From assembly GCA_009379845.1 (NCBI GenBank), contig WHSZ01000002.1, positions 62,001 to 126,000 on the forward strand: a DNA stretch of 64,000 bases. The letters are read 5' to 3'. Positions 16,702 through 26,126 of the stretch are shown here, in pieces (position 1 is the stretch's first letter; every line of letters begins with the position of its first letter). The position numbers and the translations under genes were made by a program. Source of the DNA: Pseudonocardiaceae bacterium. Lineage in GTDB: Bacteria; Actinomycetota; Actinomycetes; Mycobacteriales; Pseudonocardiaceae. A model generated the notes under the pieces. The model made no database searches, was not told the origin of the DNA, and saw nothing but the letters and a program-made list of their open reading frames with translations.

Positions 16702-17384
16702 GCGCGTCGTCAGGCGCTCAACCGAACAGCGAGTCGTCGCACACCCGCGCACCGGACTCCCGGTCCAGCACCAATCGGGTGCCGGACGACGTGCTACTGG
16801 ACGCCGCACGCGGATGTGTGCTCGCGGTGGGTGTCCGCCGCACCACGCTTGCCGAGGTCGCCCGCACCGCCTCGGTCAGCAGGATGACGCTATACCGCCG
16901 GTTCCCGGACGTGCGCAGCATGCTTGCCGCGCTGATGACTCGCGAGTTCGGCGCCCTGCTCAGCGAAGCCTCGGAGCGAGCAGGCGGCGCGCGGAGTGCG
17001 CGCGAGCGGCTGGTGAACACCACCGTCGAGGCGATCAGGCGGCTGGTTTCCGATCCGATCATGCGCACCGTGCTCGACGTGGACGCCGAGTTGATCCTGC
17101 CCTATGTCGTGCAACGGCTCGGCAGCACGCAGCAGAACGCCGAGCGGGTGCTGCGCGCCGAGGTACGCGCCGGGCAGCAGGACGGATCGATCCGACTCGG
17201 CGCCGAGAACATCCAGGCCCGCACGCTACTGCTGGTGGCTCAGTCGTTCGTGTTCTCCATGCGTACCGCGGTGTCCACTAAGGACGGGATCACCGAAGAG
17301 GCTTTGCTGACCGAACTTTCCCGGATTCTCGACCAGTCGCTGCGCCCGGTTCCGGACTCCGAGGAATCCGGGGAACCGGAGTGA
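16683..17384 (+). CDS. TetR family regulator linked to glpD
   Basis: A 233-residue TetR-type regulator. About 32 residues of Ser/Arg/Thr-rich, probably disordered sequence precede the DNA-binding domain (VPDDVLLDAARGCVLAVGV to VSRMTLYRRFPDV), so a later start such as the GTG encoding VPDDV is possible. The C-terminal half runs to a Glu-rich tail. It overlaps glpD by four bases (GTGA), so the two are cotranslated. Divergent pairing with the flavoprotein suggests that it controls both. Confidence 0.85.
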   Translation: MTLQRHSASSGAQPNSESSHTRAPDSRSSTNRVPDDVLLDAARGCVLAVGVRRTTLAEVARTASVSRMTLYRRFPDVRSMLAALMTREFGALLSEASERAGGARSARERLVNTTVEAIRRLVSDPIMRTVLDVDAELILPYVVQRLGSTQQNAERVLRAEVRAGQQDGSIRLGAENIQARTLLLVAQSFVFSMRTAVSTKDGITEEALLTELSRILDQSLRPVPDSEESGEPE

Positions 17385-18964
17385 AAACTCCTGCCCGGCC
17401 GTTGCACACCTCGCTGAACGCGGCACGCAGGGCCATCGAGCTCGACGAGCTGGCCGGCGGGCAACCGGTCGACATCCTGGTCATCGGCGGTGGGGTGACC
17501 GGCGCCGGCATCGCGCTGGACGCGGCCAGCCGGGGGCTGTCCGTGGCACTGATCGAGGCGAAAGACCTCGCGTTCGGCACCTCGCGGTGGTCGAGCAAGC
17601 TGGTGCACGGTGGGCTGCGCTACCTGGCGAGCGGCGAGCTCTCCGTCGCCCACGAGAGCGCGGCCGAGCGGCACGTGCTGATGACCCGCACCGCGCCGCA
17701 TCTGGTGCGCACGCTGCCCCAGCTGATCCCGCTCACCGAGCGGATCTCGCCGGCCCGGCGGGCGCTGCTGCGCAGCGGGCTGCGGGCCGGCGATCTGCTG
17801 CGCCGCGCGGCCGGGACCCCGTCGGCCATCCTGCCTGGCCCCCGGCAGGTCCCAGCCGCCGAGGCGCTCGCGCTTGCTCCGTGCCTGCGACGCGACGAAT
17901 TGCGCGGCGGCCTGCTGTCCTTCGACGGCGCGCTGGTCGACGACGCCCGGCTGGTCGTGACCCTGGCGAGGACCGCGGCCGGGTTCGGCGCACGGATCCT
18001 CACCAGGATGGAGGCGACGCGGGCCGACGGTGACCGGGTGGCGGTGCGCGACACGCTTACCGGGCAGCACGCCGAGTTGCGGGCGAGGGTCGTGCTGAAC
18101 GCGGCAGGCGTTTGGGCGGGGCGGTTGACCGATGCGGTACGGCTGTGCCCCTCTCGCGGTTCCCACCTGGTTCTTGACGGCGCGTCGCTCGGCCTTTCGT
18201 CGACCGCGCTCACCGTGCCCATTCCCGGCGAGAGCAGCCGCTTCGTGCTGGTGCTCCCGCAGCCGGACGGGCGGGTCTACTTGGGACTGACCGATGAGCC
18301 GCTGGACGGCGAGATCCCTGACGTGCCGGCAGTTCCTGATTCCGACACGGATTTCCTGCTTGACGTCGCGTCCACCGTGCTGGCGCGCCGGCTGACGCGC
18401 GCCGATGTGCTCGGTTCGTTCGCCGGGCTCCGACCGCTTGTGGAAGGCGCCGGAAGCTCGCGCAGCGCGGATCTGTCCCGCAAACACGCCATCGTGGGCT
18501 CGCCGAACGGGGTGCTGACCGCCGTTGGCGGCAAGCTCACCACCTATCGCAAGATGGCGCAGGACGCCGTGGACGCGGCGGTGCGGGCGGCCGGTTTGCA
18601 TGCCGGCCCGGCGCAAACGAAACGCATCCCGCTAGCCGGGGCCGCGCCGCGCACCAATCTATCCACTGTGGACGCTCCGGCGCGGCTGATCGCCAAGTAC
18701 GGCACCGAAGCTCCGCGCGTCGCCGCGGTCGGTGAGCTCGATCCGGACCTTGCCGTGCCGATCGCACCGGGATCGCCGATCACGGCAGCCGAGGTGGTTT
18801 TCGCCGTCCGGCACGAGGGAGCCCTCGACGTGCAAGACGTACTCGACATTCGAACCCGCCTCGGACTCGTCGCTGAGCAGGCCGAAGCCGCCCGGCCGGT
18901 CATCGCCGAACTCGTGGAGCGCTGCCTGACCGGATTGACCGGTGACGCGCCGGCAACCCGGTAG
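17381..18964 (+). CDS. glpD: glycerol-3-phosphate dehydrogenase
   Basis: A 527-residue FAD-dependent glycerol-3-phosphate dehydrogenase that oxidises sn-glycerol 3-phosphate to dihydroxyacetone phosphate and passes electrons to the quinone pool at the membrane. The FAD-binding GGGVTGAG is at residues 36-43, followed by AFGTSRWSSKLVHGGLRYL, the active-site signature of GlpD. AIVGSPNGVLTAVGGKLTTYRKMAQ marks the end of the FAD domain and the C-terminal helical DAO_C domain ends the protein. It overlaps the upstream TetR gene by four bases. The family call is secure; this may be one of two glpD paralogues in the genome. Confidence 0.94.
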   Translation: MKTPARPLHTSLNAARRAIELDELAGGQPVDILVIGGGVTGAGIALDAASRGLSVALIEAKDLAFGTSRWSSKLVHGGLRYLASGELSVAHESAAERHVLMTRTAPHLVRTLPQLIPLTERISPARRALLRSGLRAGDLLRRAAGTPSAILPGPRQVPAAEALALAPCLRRDELRGGLLSFDGALVDDARLVVTLARTAAGFGARILTRMEATRADGDRVAVRDTLTGQHAELRARVVLNAAGVWAGRLTDAVRLCPSRGSHLVLDGASLGLSSTALTVPIPGESSRFVLVLPQPDGRVYLGLTDEPLDGEIPDVPAVPDSDTDFLLDVASTVLARRLTRADVLGSFAGLRPLVEGAGSSRSADLSRKHAIVGSPNGVLTAVGGKLTTYRKMAQDAVDAAVRAAGLHAGPAQTKRIPLAGAAPRTNLSTVDAPARLIAKYGTEAPRVAAVGELDPDLAVPIAPGSPITAAEVVFAVRHEGALDVQDVLDIRTRLGLVAEQAEAARPVIAELVERCLTGLTGDAPATR

Positions 18965-19079
18965 GATCGGACTCGGTTTGGTGCCGGCAGATATCCTGTC
19001 CAGGAGCCATATCAGATCGCTACGGTCACCGCCTCAGCCCGGGGGTTCTGGCGCACGAAATCGAAGAGGGGGTCGCCAC

Positions 19080-19991
19080 GTGCCGGCTTCGTCCCTGGAG
19101 ATCGACCACGTCACCAAGCACTACGGTGACGTCGTCGCACTGCAGGACATGACTTTCGAAGTGTGCGCGGGCGAGTTGTTCGGTTTCGTCGGCAGCAACG
19201 GAGCGGGCAAGACCACCACCATGCGGATCGCACTCGGGGTACTCGCCGCGGACTCGGGCGAAGTGCGGTGGAACGGTGAGCCGATCACCTTCGCCACCCG
19301 CACCCGTATCGGGTACATGCCGGAAGAGCGTGGCCTCTACCCGAAGATGAAAGTGCTCGACCAGCTCGTGTACCTGGCCGAACTGCACGGGATCGGGACG
19401 AACGAGGCGCACCGCAACGCGGAGAACTGGATCGGCAGGCTCGGGCTGCGGGACCGTCGCCTCGACGAGGTGCAGAAGCTGAGCCTCGGCAACCAGCAAC
19501 GGGTGCAGCTGTGCGCGGCGCTGGTGCACGAGCCGGAGGTGCTCGTGCTGGACGAGCCGTTCTCCGGGCTCGACCCGGTCGCGGTGGACGTGATGAGCAA
19601 GGTGTTGCGGGACGAGGCGAACGCCGGCGTGCCGGTGATCTTCTCGAGTCATCAGCTGGATCTGGTGCAGCGGCTGTGTGATCGGGTCGGGATCGTCCGG
19701 AATGGACAGATGGTGGCCTGCGGAACGGTGGACGAGTTGCGGGCGAGTGGTGATGTCCAGCTGGTTGTGGACGCCCCGGACGCGTCGCCGGAGTGGCCGG
19801 CCGAGCTGCCGGGAGTCACCGTGGTGGCGACGAACGGAACGCGAAGGACCCTGTTGCTCGATGCCGGGGTTGACGACCAAACCGTGCTGAAGGCCGCACT
19901 GGCGACCGGCGAGGTCACCGAATTCAGCCGGCACAAGCCATCCCTCGCCGAACTGTTCCGCAACGTGGTGTCCGAAGGGAATGCGGTATGA
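19080..19991 (+). CDS. ABC transporter ATP-binding protein (NatA/YhaQ-like)
   Basis: A 303-residue ATPase subunit of an ABC-2-type exporter. Walker A GSNGAGKT is at residues 38-45, the signature reads KLSLGNQQRVQLC (LSxGNQQ variant typical of the NatA/YhaQ group), Walker B is VLVLDEPFSGLDP and the switch His is in FSSHQLD. A C-terminal DUF4162-like extension follows. GTG 19080 is favoured by GGGGG about ten bases upstream. It overlaps the permease gene by four bases (ATGA). The exported substrate is unknown; relatives include Na+ and peptide exporters. Confidence 0.9.
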   Translation: MPASSLEIDHVTKHYGDVVALQDMTFEVCAGELFGFVGSNGAGKTTTMRIALGVLAADSGEVRWNGEPITFATRTRIGYMPEERGLYPKMKVLDQLVYLAELHGIGTNEAHRNAENWIGRLGLRDRRLDEVQKLSLGNQQRVQLCAALVHEPEVLVLDEPFSGLDPVAVDVMSKVLRDEANAGVPVIFSSHQLDLVQRLCDRVGIVRNGQMVACGTVDELRASGDVQLVVDAPDASPEWPAELPGVTVVATNGTRRTLLLDAGVDDQTVLKAALATGEVTEFSRHKPSLAELFRNVVSEGNAV

Positions 19992-21187
19992 CCTCGGCAT
20001 CGACGACAACGCCTCGGCGCGCCGTCTGGTTGGTCGCCCGCAGGGAAATCATCATGCGCGTGCGGACCAAGGGGTTCGTGATCGGTACCGCCGCGATCAT
20101 CGTGGTCCTCGCCGGTTACCTGCTCCTGCAGAACACCTTGTTCGGCGGTGCGGAGCGCAGCACGGTAGGGCTGAGCGGCCAAGCGACCGCGGTGGCCGAG
20201 CCGTTGAAGCAAGCCGCTCAGCAGCTCGGGCACGAGGTGGAAACCCGTGATGTGCCGAGCCAGCAGCTCGGCCGGCAGCAGGTGGCGGACGGCGAGCTGG
20301 ACGCGCTGGTGAGCGGGGCACCGGCCGCGTTGAAGGTGCTGGCTGACGACGATCTGGACGCTGATCTGCGGAACAGCCTGAACGGGTTGGCACAGCAGCA
20401 GGTGCTCGCGGCCAAGCTCGCCGAGGCCGAGGTGGAGGACCCTGCCGGCGTGCTGAACCAGGTGAACGCGACCGAGGTCCAGGTCAGTTACCTGAACCCA
20501 CCGGAACCAGACCGAGGTCAGCGGCTCGTGATGGGTCTGGTGCTGGCGTTCCTGCTCTACATGTCGGTCGCCACCTACGGCATGCAGGTGGCGACCGGTG
20601 TCGTGGAGGAGAAGTCCAGCCGGATCGTGGAGATACTGCTCGCCACGCTGCGGCCGTGGCAGCTGCTGCTCGGCAAGGTGCTCGGTCTCGGCGTCGTGGG
20701 CCTCATCCAGCTGACCGTCATCGGTGTCGTCGGGCTCGCGGTGGCCTCCGCGACCGGCGCGCTCACCATCTCCGGGGTGGCGGCCGGGGCGCTCGGCTGG
20801 GGAATCGGCTGGTACCTGCTCGGCTACTTCCTCTACGCCACGCTGTTCGCCGCGGCCGCGTCGCTGGTATCCCGGCAGGAGGAGACGCAGCAGGTCACCG
20901 CGCCGATGCTGATGATCCTGGTGATCGGCTTCGTGGCCGGATTGAACATGCTGGTCCAGGACTCAGCCGGCGCGGGTGCCACCGTGCTGTCGTTGATCCC
21001 GTTGCTGTCCCCGATCATGATGCCGGGGCGGATCGCGATGGGCACCGCACCGGTCTGGCAGATCGGGCTTGCGCTGGTACTCACCGTCGCCACCATTGTG
21101 CTGGTGACCTGGCTGGCCGGCCGGATCTACCGAAACGCCGTGCTGCACACCGGCAGCCGCGTGAAGCTCCGCGACGCCCTCCGCTAG
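19988..21187 (+). CDS. ABC-2 family transporter permease (NatB/YhaP-like)
   Basis: A 399-residue membrane subunit. An N-terminal membrane segment (about residues 34-50, GTAAIIVVLAGYLLLQ) is followed by an extracytoplasmic domain of about 130 residues and then a cluster of some five membrane helices beginning QRLVMGLVLAFLLYMSVATYG. The motif VVEEKSSRIVEILLATLRPWQLLLGKVLG is characteristic of NatB/YhaP permeases. It is cotranslated with the ATPase upstream and together they form a two-gene exporter. The start is ATG 19988. Confidence 0.9.
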   Translation: MTSASTTTPRRAVWLVARREIIMRVRTKGFVIGTAAIIVVLAGYLLLQNTLFGGAERSTVGLSGQATAVAEPLKQAAQQLGHEVETRDVPSQQLGRQQVADGELDALVSGAPAALKVLADDDLDADLRNSLNGLAQQQVLAAKLAEAEVEDPAGVLNQVNATEVQVSYLNPPEPDRGQRLVMGLVLAFLLYMSVATYGMQVATGVVEEKSSRIVEILLATLRPWQLLLGKVLGLGVVGLIQLTVIGVVGLAVASATGALTISGVAAGALGWGIGWYLLGYFLYATLFAAAASLVSRQEETQQVTAPMLMILVIGFVAGLNMLVQDSAGAGATVLSLIPLLSPIMMPGRIAMGTAPVWQIGLALVLTVATIVLVTWLAGRIYRNAVLHTGSRVKLRDALR

Positions 21188-21196
21188 CGGCCCACC

Positions 21197-22513
21197 TCAG
21201 CGGCTGCCCATGGGGACGTAGTCCCGTTCGGTGTACCCGACGTATAGCTGCCGAGGGCGCCCGATCTTGGTGGCCGGATCGTTGATCATCTCGCGCCAGT
21301 GCGCGATCCATCCCGGCAACCGGCCGATCGCGAACAGCACGGTGAACATCTTGGTCGGAAAGCCCATCGCCCGGTAGATCAGCCCGGTGTAGAAGTCCAC
21401 GTTCGGGTAGAGCTTGCGCTCGATGAAGTAGTCATCCGCCAGCGCGGTCTCCTCGAGCTGCTTGGCGATGTCGAGAAGCTCGTCGTTGACACCGAGTTTC
21501 TCGAGGATCTCGTCCGCGGTCCGTTTGATGATCTTCGCGCGCGGGTCGTAGTTCTTGTACACCCGGTGCCCGAAGCCCATCAGCCGCACGCCGGCTTCCC
21601 TGTTCTTGACCTTCCGCACGAATTCGGCCACATTGGAGCCGTCCCGCCTGATGCCCTCGAGCATCTCGAGTACCGCGGCGTTCGCGCCACCGTGCAGCGG
21701 GCCGAACAGCGCGTTTATCCCAGCCGAGACGCTCGCGAACAGGTTCGCCTCGGAAGATCCCACCAGCCGCACCGTGGAGGTCGAGCAGTTCTGCTCGTGA
21801 TCCGCGTGCAGGATGAACAGCAGATCAAGTGCCCGCACCATGGTCGGATCGAGGTCGTACGGCTCGGCGGGAAACCCGAACGTCATGCGGAGGTAGTTCT
21901 CCACAAGTCCCAGCGAGTTGTCCGGGTACAGGAACGGCTGGCCGACCGACTTCTTGTAGGCATACGCCGCGATGGTCGGCAGTTTGGCCAGCAGGCGGAT
22001 CGTGGAGATCTCCACATTCGGCTCGTCGAACGGGTTCAGCGAGTCCTGGTAGAAAGTGGACAGCGCGGAAACCGCGGACGACAGCACCGGCATCGGATGC
22101 GCGTCCCGCGGGAATCCTTCGAAGAACCGCTTCATGTCCTCGTGCAGCAGCGTGTGCCTGCTGATTTTCGAGGTGAAATCGTCGAGCTGCTGGCGGGTCG
22201 GCAGCTCGCCGTAGATCAGCAGGTAGCTGACCTCGATGAAGTTCGATTGCTCTGCCAGCTGCTCGATCGGATAGCCGCGATATCGCAGCACCCCGGCGTC
22301 GCCGTCGATATACGTGATTTCCGAAGAACACGAAGCGGTGTTCACGAATCCGGGGTCAAGCGTGACAACCCCGGTATTCGCCATCAGTTTGCCAAGTTCG
22401 ATACCTGGTGCGCCTTCCTTGGCAGGTATCATATTCATGTCGTGCTCGCCGCCATCGAGGCGTAGCGCGACGGTACGAGTACCGGATTGCGGCGCAGTCG
22501 TCGCGTCGGGCAT
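21197..22513 (-). CDS. gltA: citrate synthase (type II)
   Basis: A 438-residue citrate synthase, condensing acetyl-CoA and oxaloacetate in the TCA cycle. Active-site regions are present: LHADHEQNCSTSTVR, FGPLHGGANAAVLEML with the catalytic His, VRLMGFGHRVYKNYDPRA, and LYPNVDFYTGLIYRAMG with the catalytic Asp. The extra N-terminal beta domain (about 45 residues) and the length mark the hexameric GltA type. ATG 22513 has GAGAGGGAC upstream; the longer frame adds low-quality sequence. A second, shorter citrate synthase is encoded at 30.5 kb. Confidence 0.96.
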   Translation of the reverse strand: MPDATTAPQSGTRTVALRLDGGEHDMNMIPAKEGAPGIELGKLMANTGVVTLDPGFVNTASCSSEITYIDGDAGVLRYRGYPIEQLAEQSNFIEVSYLLIYGELPTRQQLDDFTSKISRHTLLHEDMKRFFEGFPRDAHPMPVLSSAVSALSTFYQDSLNPFDEPNVEISTIRLLAKLPTIAAYAYKKSVGQPFLYPDNSLGLVENYLRMTFGFPAEPYDLDPTMVRALDLLFILHADHEQNCSTSTVRLVGSSEANLFASVSAGINALFGPLHGGANAAVLEMLEGIRRDGSNVAEFVRKVKNREAGVRLMGFGHRVYKNYDPRAKIIKRTADEILEKLGVNDELLDIAKQLEETALADDYFIERKLYPNVDFYTGLIYRAMGFPTKMFTVLFAIGRLPGWIAHWREMINDPATKIGRPRQLYVGYTERDYVPMGSR

Positions 22514-22697
22514 GCACGTCCCTCTCACGCTCAGACAGGGCGGCGCCGACGACAAGTTGTGTCGCAGCCGAGCTCGCGGTCCGTAATCCAGGCACCGCAG
22601 CACCGCCCCGTTGGGGTCCTGTCAACCCTCACGCTAGTAGCCGAGACGCCACACGGACACCTGAACCCGCGATCCCGTTAGCCGGTTGGGACCGGCA

Positions 22698-23669
22698 TCA
22701 CACACCATCGTCCCGATCACCGAGAATTTCGGTGACCTCCCGGATTGTCGGTGGCTGGGCGCCCTCCCGTGAGACGGTCACCGCCGCGGCGGCCGCGGCG
22801 AACTCGAGGGCGGTTCGCCATGCGGGAACCTCGAGGTCTCGCATCGTCCGCAGGTCGTGCACGCCGTTACGGTGCAGCCAGGCGAGCAGCGCACCCTGGA
22901 TCGTGTCGCCGGCGCCGATGGTGTCCGCGATCCGCACGCCTACCGCCGGTACGTCGATCCTGTCACCGCCGGAGGTGAGCACGGTGAGCCCGTCACCTCC
23001 CCTGGTCAGCACCACCGCCGCCGGTCCACGCCGCAGCCAGCTCCCGGTCGCGGCCAGCACCTCGTCCTGGCCGGATGCCTCGGCCAGCCAGGCAGCGTCC
23101 TCAACGGACAGTTTCAGCAAACCGGTGTGCGGCAACCAGGAGTCGAACCTCTCGCGGTACGAATCGGGGTCGGAGATCAGGTCCGCCCGGATGTTCGGGT
23201 CGACCGCGGTCAGCACGCCGGTTCGCCAGGCCCGCACGAGTACCGCTTCGTACCCACTCGCTCCCGGTTCCAGCACCATGCCGAGCGTGCCGAGGGAAAG
23301 CATCGTCGTGCCCTGCGGCAACGAGCCGGGGTCGGTGAACAACCGATCGGCGGTGCCATCCGTGTAGAAGGTGTAGTGCGCCGAACCGGCAGCGTCCAGT
23401 GTCACCACGGCGAGTGTGGTCGGCTCCGCGCCACGCCCGACCAGCGAGGTGTCCACATGGGACTCGTGCAGCCGGTCGAGAAGGGCCACGCCGAAGGTGT
23501 CGGTGGAAACCCTTGAGAGAAACGAAACCGGCGTGTCCAGCCGTCCCGCGGCGAGTGCCACGTTGTACGGACCGCCGCCGAGCCGAGGCAGTAGCGGGCT
23601 CAGCGCGCCGTCCACAGTGGAGGGATCCGGTACCAGGTCTACGAGCGCTTCCCCGCCCACGACGATCAT
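22698..23669 (-). CDS. PfkB family carbohydrate kinase (fructokinase-like)
   Basis: A 323-residue ribokinase-fold sugar kinase. The N-terminal GGEALVDLVP and LGGGPYNVALAAGRL (PfkB signature 1), the phosphate-handling VVLTRGGDGLTVL and the catalytic DTIGAGDTIQGALLAWL with Asp as base (signature 2) are all present. The length is typical. The best-known relatives phosphorylate fructose at the 6-position, but the sugar cannot be decided from sequence. It ends 184 bp downstream of the gltA start, on the same strand. The start is ATG 23669, whose codon order MIVVGGEALVD matches the family. Confidence 0.85.
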   Translation of the reverse strand: MIVVGGEALVDLVPDPSTVDGALSPLLPRLGGGPYNVALAAGRLDTPVSFLSRVSTDTFGVALLDRLHESHVDTSLVGRGAEPTTLAVVTLDAAGSAHYTFYTDGTADRLFTDPGSLPQGTTMLSLGTLGMVLEPGASGYEAVLVRAWRTGVLTAVDPNIRADLISDPDSYRERFDSWLPHTGLLKLSVEDAAWLAEASGQDEVLAATGSWLRRGPAAVVLTRGGDGLTVLTSGGDRIDVPAVGVRIADTIGAGDTIQGALLAWLHRNGVHDLRTMRDLEVPAWRTALEFAAAAAAVTVSREGAQPPTIREVTEILGDRDDGV

Positions 23670-23843
23670 CGGCTGCTGCCCTTCCCGGCTGGCGTCCCGG
23701 CACCTGAACCTACCCCGGCCGGCTCGGCGGGCGACAGCCGGCCACTGGCTGGTTCCGCCCTCTCGATGCCAGTAAAGTTGGCATAATTTCATTGGACGAC
23801 CGACCATCAGACGACCGATCACATGCCAGACCGTGGAGGGACC

Positions 23844-24998
23844 ATGCCCGCCGAGCGGCTGCTGCCGAATACCGAGGCACAAGACCTCATCAAACTGGCG
23901 CGGGAGATCGCGCGGGAGGAACTCGCGCCACTGGCAGCCGGCTACGAGGAGGAGGAACGATTCCCACGCGAGCAGTTCCGGCTGCTCGGCCGCAGTGGCC
24001 TGCTCGGACTGCCCTATCCAGACCGGTGGGGTGGCGGTGACCTGCCGTACGAGGTGTACCTGCAGGTGCTCGAGGAGATCGCGGCCGCGTGGATGTCGGT
24101 GGGTGTCGGGCTGTCGGTGCACACCATGTCCTGCTACGCGCTCGCCGAGTACGGCACGGAGCAGCAGCGGGACCGCTGGCTGCCGGACATGCTCGCCGGC
24201 GAGCTACTCGGTGCGTACGCGCTCTCCGAGCCGCATGCCGGCTCCGATGCGGCCGCGCTGTCCACCCGCGCGGTCCTTGACGGCACCGAGTACCTGGTGA
24301 CCGGGACGAAGGCGTGGGTAACGCACGGTGGCGAGGCCGACTACTACACGACGATGGTGCGCACCGCCGACGACGGTTCGAGTGGCATCAGCTGCCTGCT
24401 GGTGGACGCCGCGACACCGGGTCTTTCGGCGGCCGCGCCGGAACGGAAAATGGGGCTGACGGCGTCCACCACCGCGCAACTGCTCTTCGATCGGGCCCGC
24501 GTTCCGGCCGAGCGGCTGCTCGGCGCCGAGGGCAAGGGGTTGCGGATCGCACTGTCCTCGTTGGCTTCCGGCCGGCTCGGCATCGCTGCCTGCTCGGTCG
24601 GATTGGCGCAGGCCGCCCTTGACGAGGCGGTGCGCTACGCCAAGCAGCGCACCCAGTTCGGCCAGCCGATCTTCGACTTCCAGGGGATGGAGTTCCTGCT
24701 CGCGGATATGGCGGCCGCGGTCGAGTCATCTCGCGCCACTTACCTCGACGCGGCGCGCCGACGCGACCGGGGAATGCCGTTCACCCGCCAAGCGTCGGTG
24801 GCCAAGCTGGTAGCCACCGACGCCGCGATGAAGGTCACCACCGACGCGATGCAGGTACTCGGCGGCGCCGGCTACACCCGCGACTTCCCGGTCGAACGCT
24901 ATTTCCGGGAGGCCAAGGTGCCGCAGATCTTCGAAGGCACCAACCAGATCCAGCGGATCGTTATCGCCAGGGAGCTACGCGGCGCCGGGCACCTGTGA
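23844..24998 (+). CDS. acyl-CoA dehydrogenase
   Basis: A 384-residue acyl-CoA dehydrogenase, FAD-dependent, for the first step of beta-oxidation or branched-chain acid breakdown. Family features are [15 protein letters not shown] (signature 1), [16 protein letters not shown], the C-terminal [37 protein letters not shown], where Glu in FEGT is the catalytic base, and the ARELRG tail. ATG 23844 is preceded by GGAGGG at three bases; ATG 23823 in frame is an alternative. Its stop codon lies inside the left arm of a hairpin that separates it from the convergent methyltransferase. Confidence 0.93.
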   Translation: MPAERLLPNTEAQDLIKLAREIAREELAPLAAGYEEEERFPREQFRLLGRSGLLGLPYPDRWGGGDLPYEVYLQVLEEIAAAWMSVGVGLSVHTMSCYALAEYGTEQQRDRWLPDMLAGELLGAYALSEPHAGSDAAALSTRAVLDGTEYLVTGTKAWVTHGGEADYYTTMVRTADDGSSGISCLLVDAATPGLSAAAPERKMGLTASTTAQLLFDRARVPAERLLGAEGKGLRIALSSLASGRLGIAACSVGLAQAALDEAVRYAKQRTQFGQPIFDFQGMEFLLADMAAAVESSRATYLDAARRRDRGMPFTRQASVAKLVATDAAMKVTTDAMQVLGGAGYTRDFPVERYFREAKVPQIFEGTNQIQRIVIARELRGAGHL

Positions 24999-25027
24999 AC
25001 ACTTCCGTAACCGAAAGTGTTCACAGG
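24992..25027. terminator. hairpin terminator between converging genes
   Basis: A 13-bp perfect stem, CCTGTGAACACTT (24992-25004) with AAGTGTTCACAGG (25015-25027), around a ten-base loop. The left arm contains the acyl-CoA dehydrogenase stop codon. There is no long T-tract, as is common in actinobacteria. It can serve both converging genes. Confidence 0.7.
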
Positions 25028-25047
25028 TTCATGGATGACGCGTCTGG

Positions 25048-25797
25048 TCAGCCGGCGTTCTTGCGGGCCACGCAGAGCACCGACTGGCCGAACGGCACCT
25101 TGACGCCCTTCTCGATGGCCTTGGTCACCGGCACCACGAAGCGGTCATAGATGGACACCAGCTTCGGGTTCGGTGCACCGGCGCCGCCCTTGCGGACCGC
25201 CGCCCACCAGGCGAACGCGCCGAGGAAGTTCACGGGGCGGGCGACCTCGACGGTCAGCCCGGCGCCCTCCGCGGCTGCGGTCACCGTGGCAGGCGTGTAC
25301 CGGCGGTAGTGCCCGACCTTCCGGTCGAACTCGCCGTACAGCTGCTGGTAACCGGGCACGAAAAGGACAATGTTGCCGGAGGACGTCACGGATTTCGACA
25401 GGCAGCGCAACGCCTCGACGTCGTCCTCGATGTGCTCGAGCACGTTGATCGCGATCAGCGATTCGACCGGATCGGCCAGCGGGACCTGACCGTCGATGTC
25501 GAACTGGCAGACCTCGACCTCGCTGCGGTCGGCGAACCGCTTCTTCATGCGCTCCACCGCGTCGGGGTCGACGTCGGTGACCACATAGCGGTCCAGGCCG
25601 GTGAAGCCGTCGGCGAACTCGCCGAGCCCGGCGCCGACCTCGAGGACCGAGCGGCCACAGTGGCGACCGATAAGCTCGCGTTGATAGTTCAGGTAGCGCG
25701 GCTTTCCTTGATCGTTCTCCAGATCGCGCCCGGTCGCCGCGGTAAAGGCGCCTTGCCCTTGCTCGTCGTCTGGCACGCTGTCTCCAACTCCTCGCAT
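25048..25797 (-). CDS. class I SAM-dependent methyltransferase
   Basis: A 249-residue methyltransferase with a Rossmann-like SAM domain. Motif I is VLEVGAGLGEFADGF (about residues 51-65), the acidic end of strand 2 is VTDVDPDAVE, and IAINVLEHIEDD follows as motif IV. The C-terminal GYQQLYGEFDRKVGHYRRYT segment is seen in methyltransferases of cell-envelope or sugar pathways, whose acceptor is unknown. The start may be at 25797 or at the in-frame GTG encoding VPDDEQ a few codons later. An aldose epimerase gene lies upstream, separated by 329 bp. Confidence 0.85.
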   Translation of the reverse strand: MRGVGDSVPDDEQGQGAFTAATGRDLENDQGKPRYLNYQRELIGRHCGRSVLEVGAGLGEFADGFTGLDRYVVTDVDPDAVERMKKRFADRSEVEVCQFDIDGQVPLADPVESLIAINVLEHIEDDVEALRCLSKSVTSSGNIVLFVPGYQQLYGEFDRKVGHYRRYTPATVTAAAEGAGLTVEVARPVNFLGAFAWWAAVRKGGAGAPNPKLVSIYDRFVVPVTKAIEKGVKVPFGQSVLCVARKNAG

Positions 25798-26126
25798 ACG
25801 CTCTCGGGGACAACTCGCGTGGAGCAGGTAACTGACGTAATCCGTGATGGCATCAGCCAGGTCCGGCCCCAGGCCGGGTCAATATCGCAAAAGTTTGTCC
25901 GGTGCGTCGGATGCTAATTGACGTTTCCGGTGCAGGAACAGGCGGGGTGCACATTTGCGACCATTCATGCACGGATGGTCATATCCGGCATCGAACGAAG
26001 TAACGAGTTTCTCCCGGTCGTATAAGGCGAACGAATACCTCCGCGACCGAAACGCGCGATGCGCGGTCAATTACAACGAGTACTTCACCGCTTCGCCCGA
26101 ACCCGTTCGGATTGGTCACCAGCAGA
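25798..26126. other. 329-bp intergenic region, nothing recognised
   Basis: It lies upstream of the methyltransferase and downstream of the epimerase, both on the minus strand. Its base composition is less G/C-rich than its neighbours. I found no supported gene, structured RNA or strong inverted repeat in it; it presumably contains the methyltransferase promoter. Confidence 0.5.
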
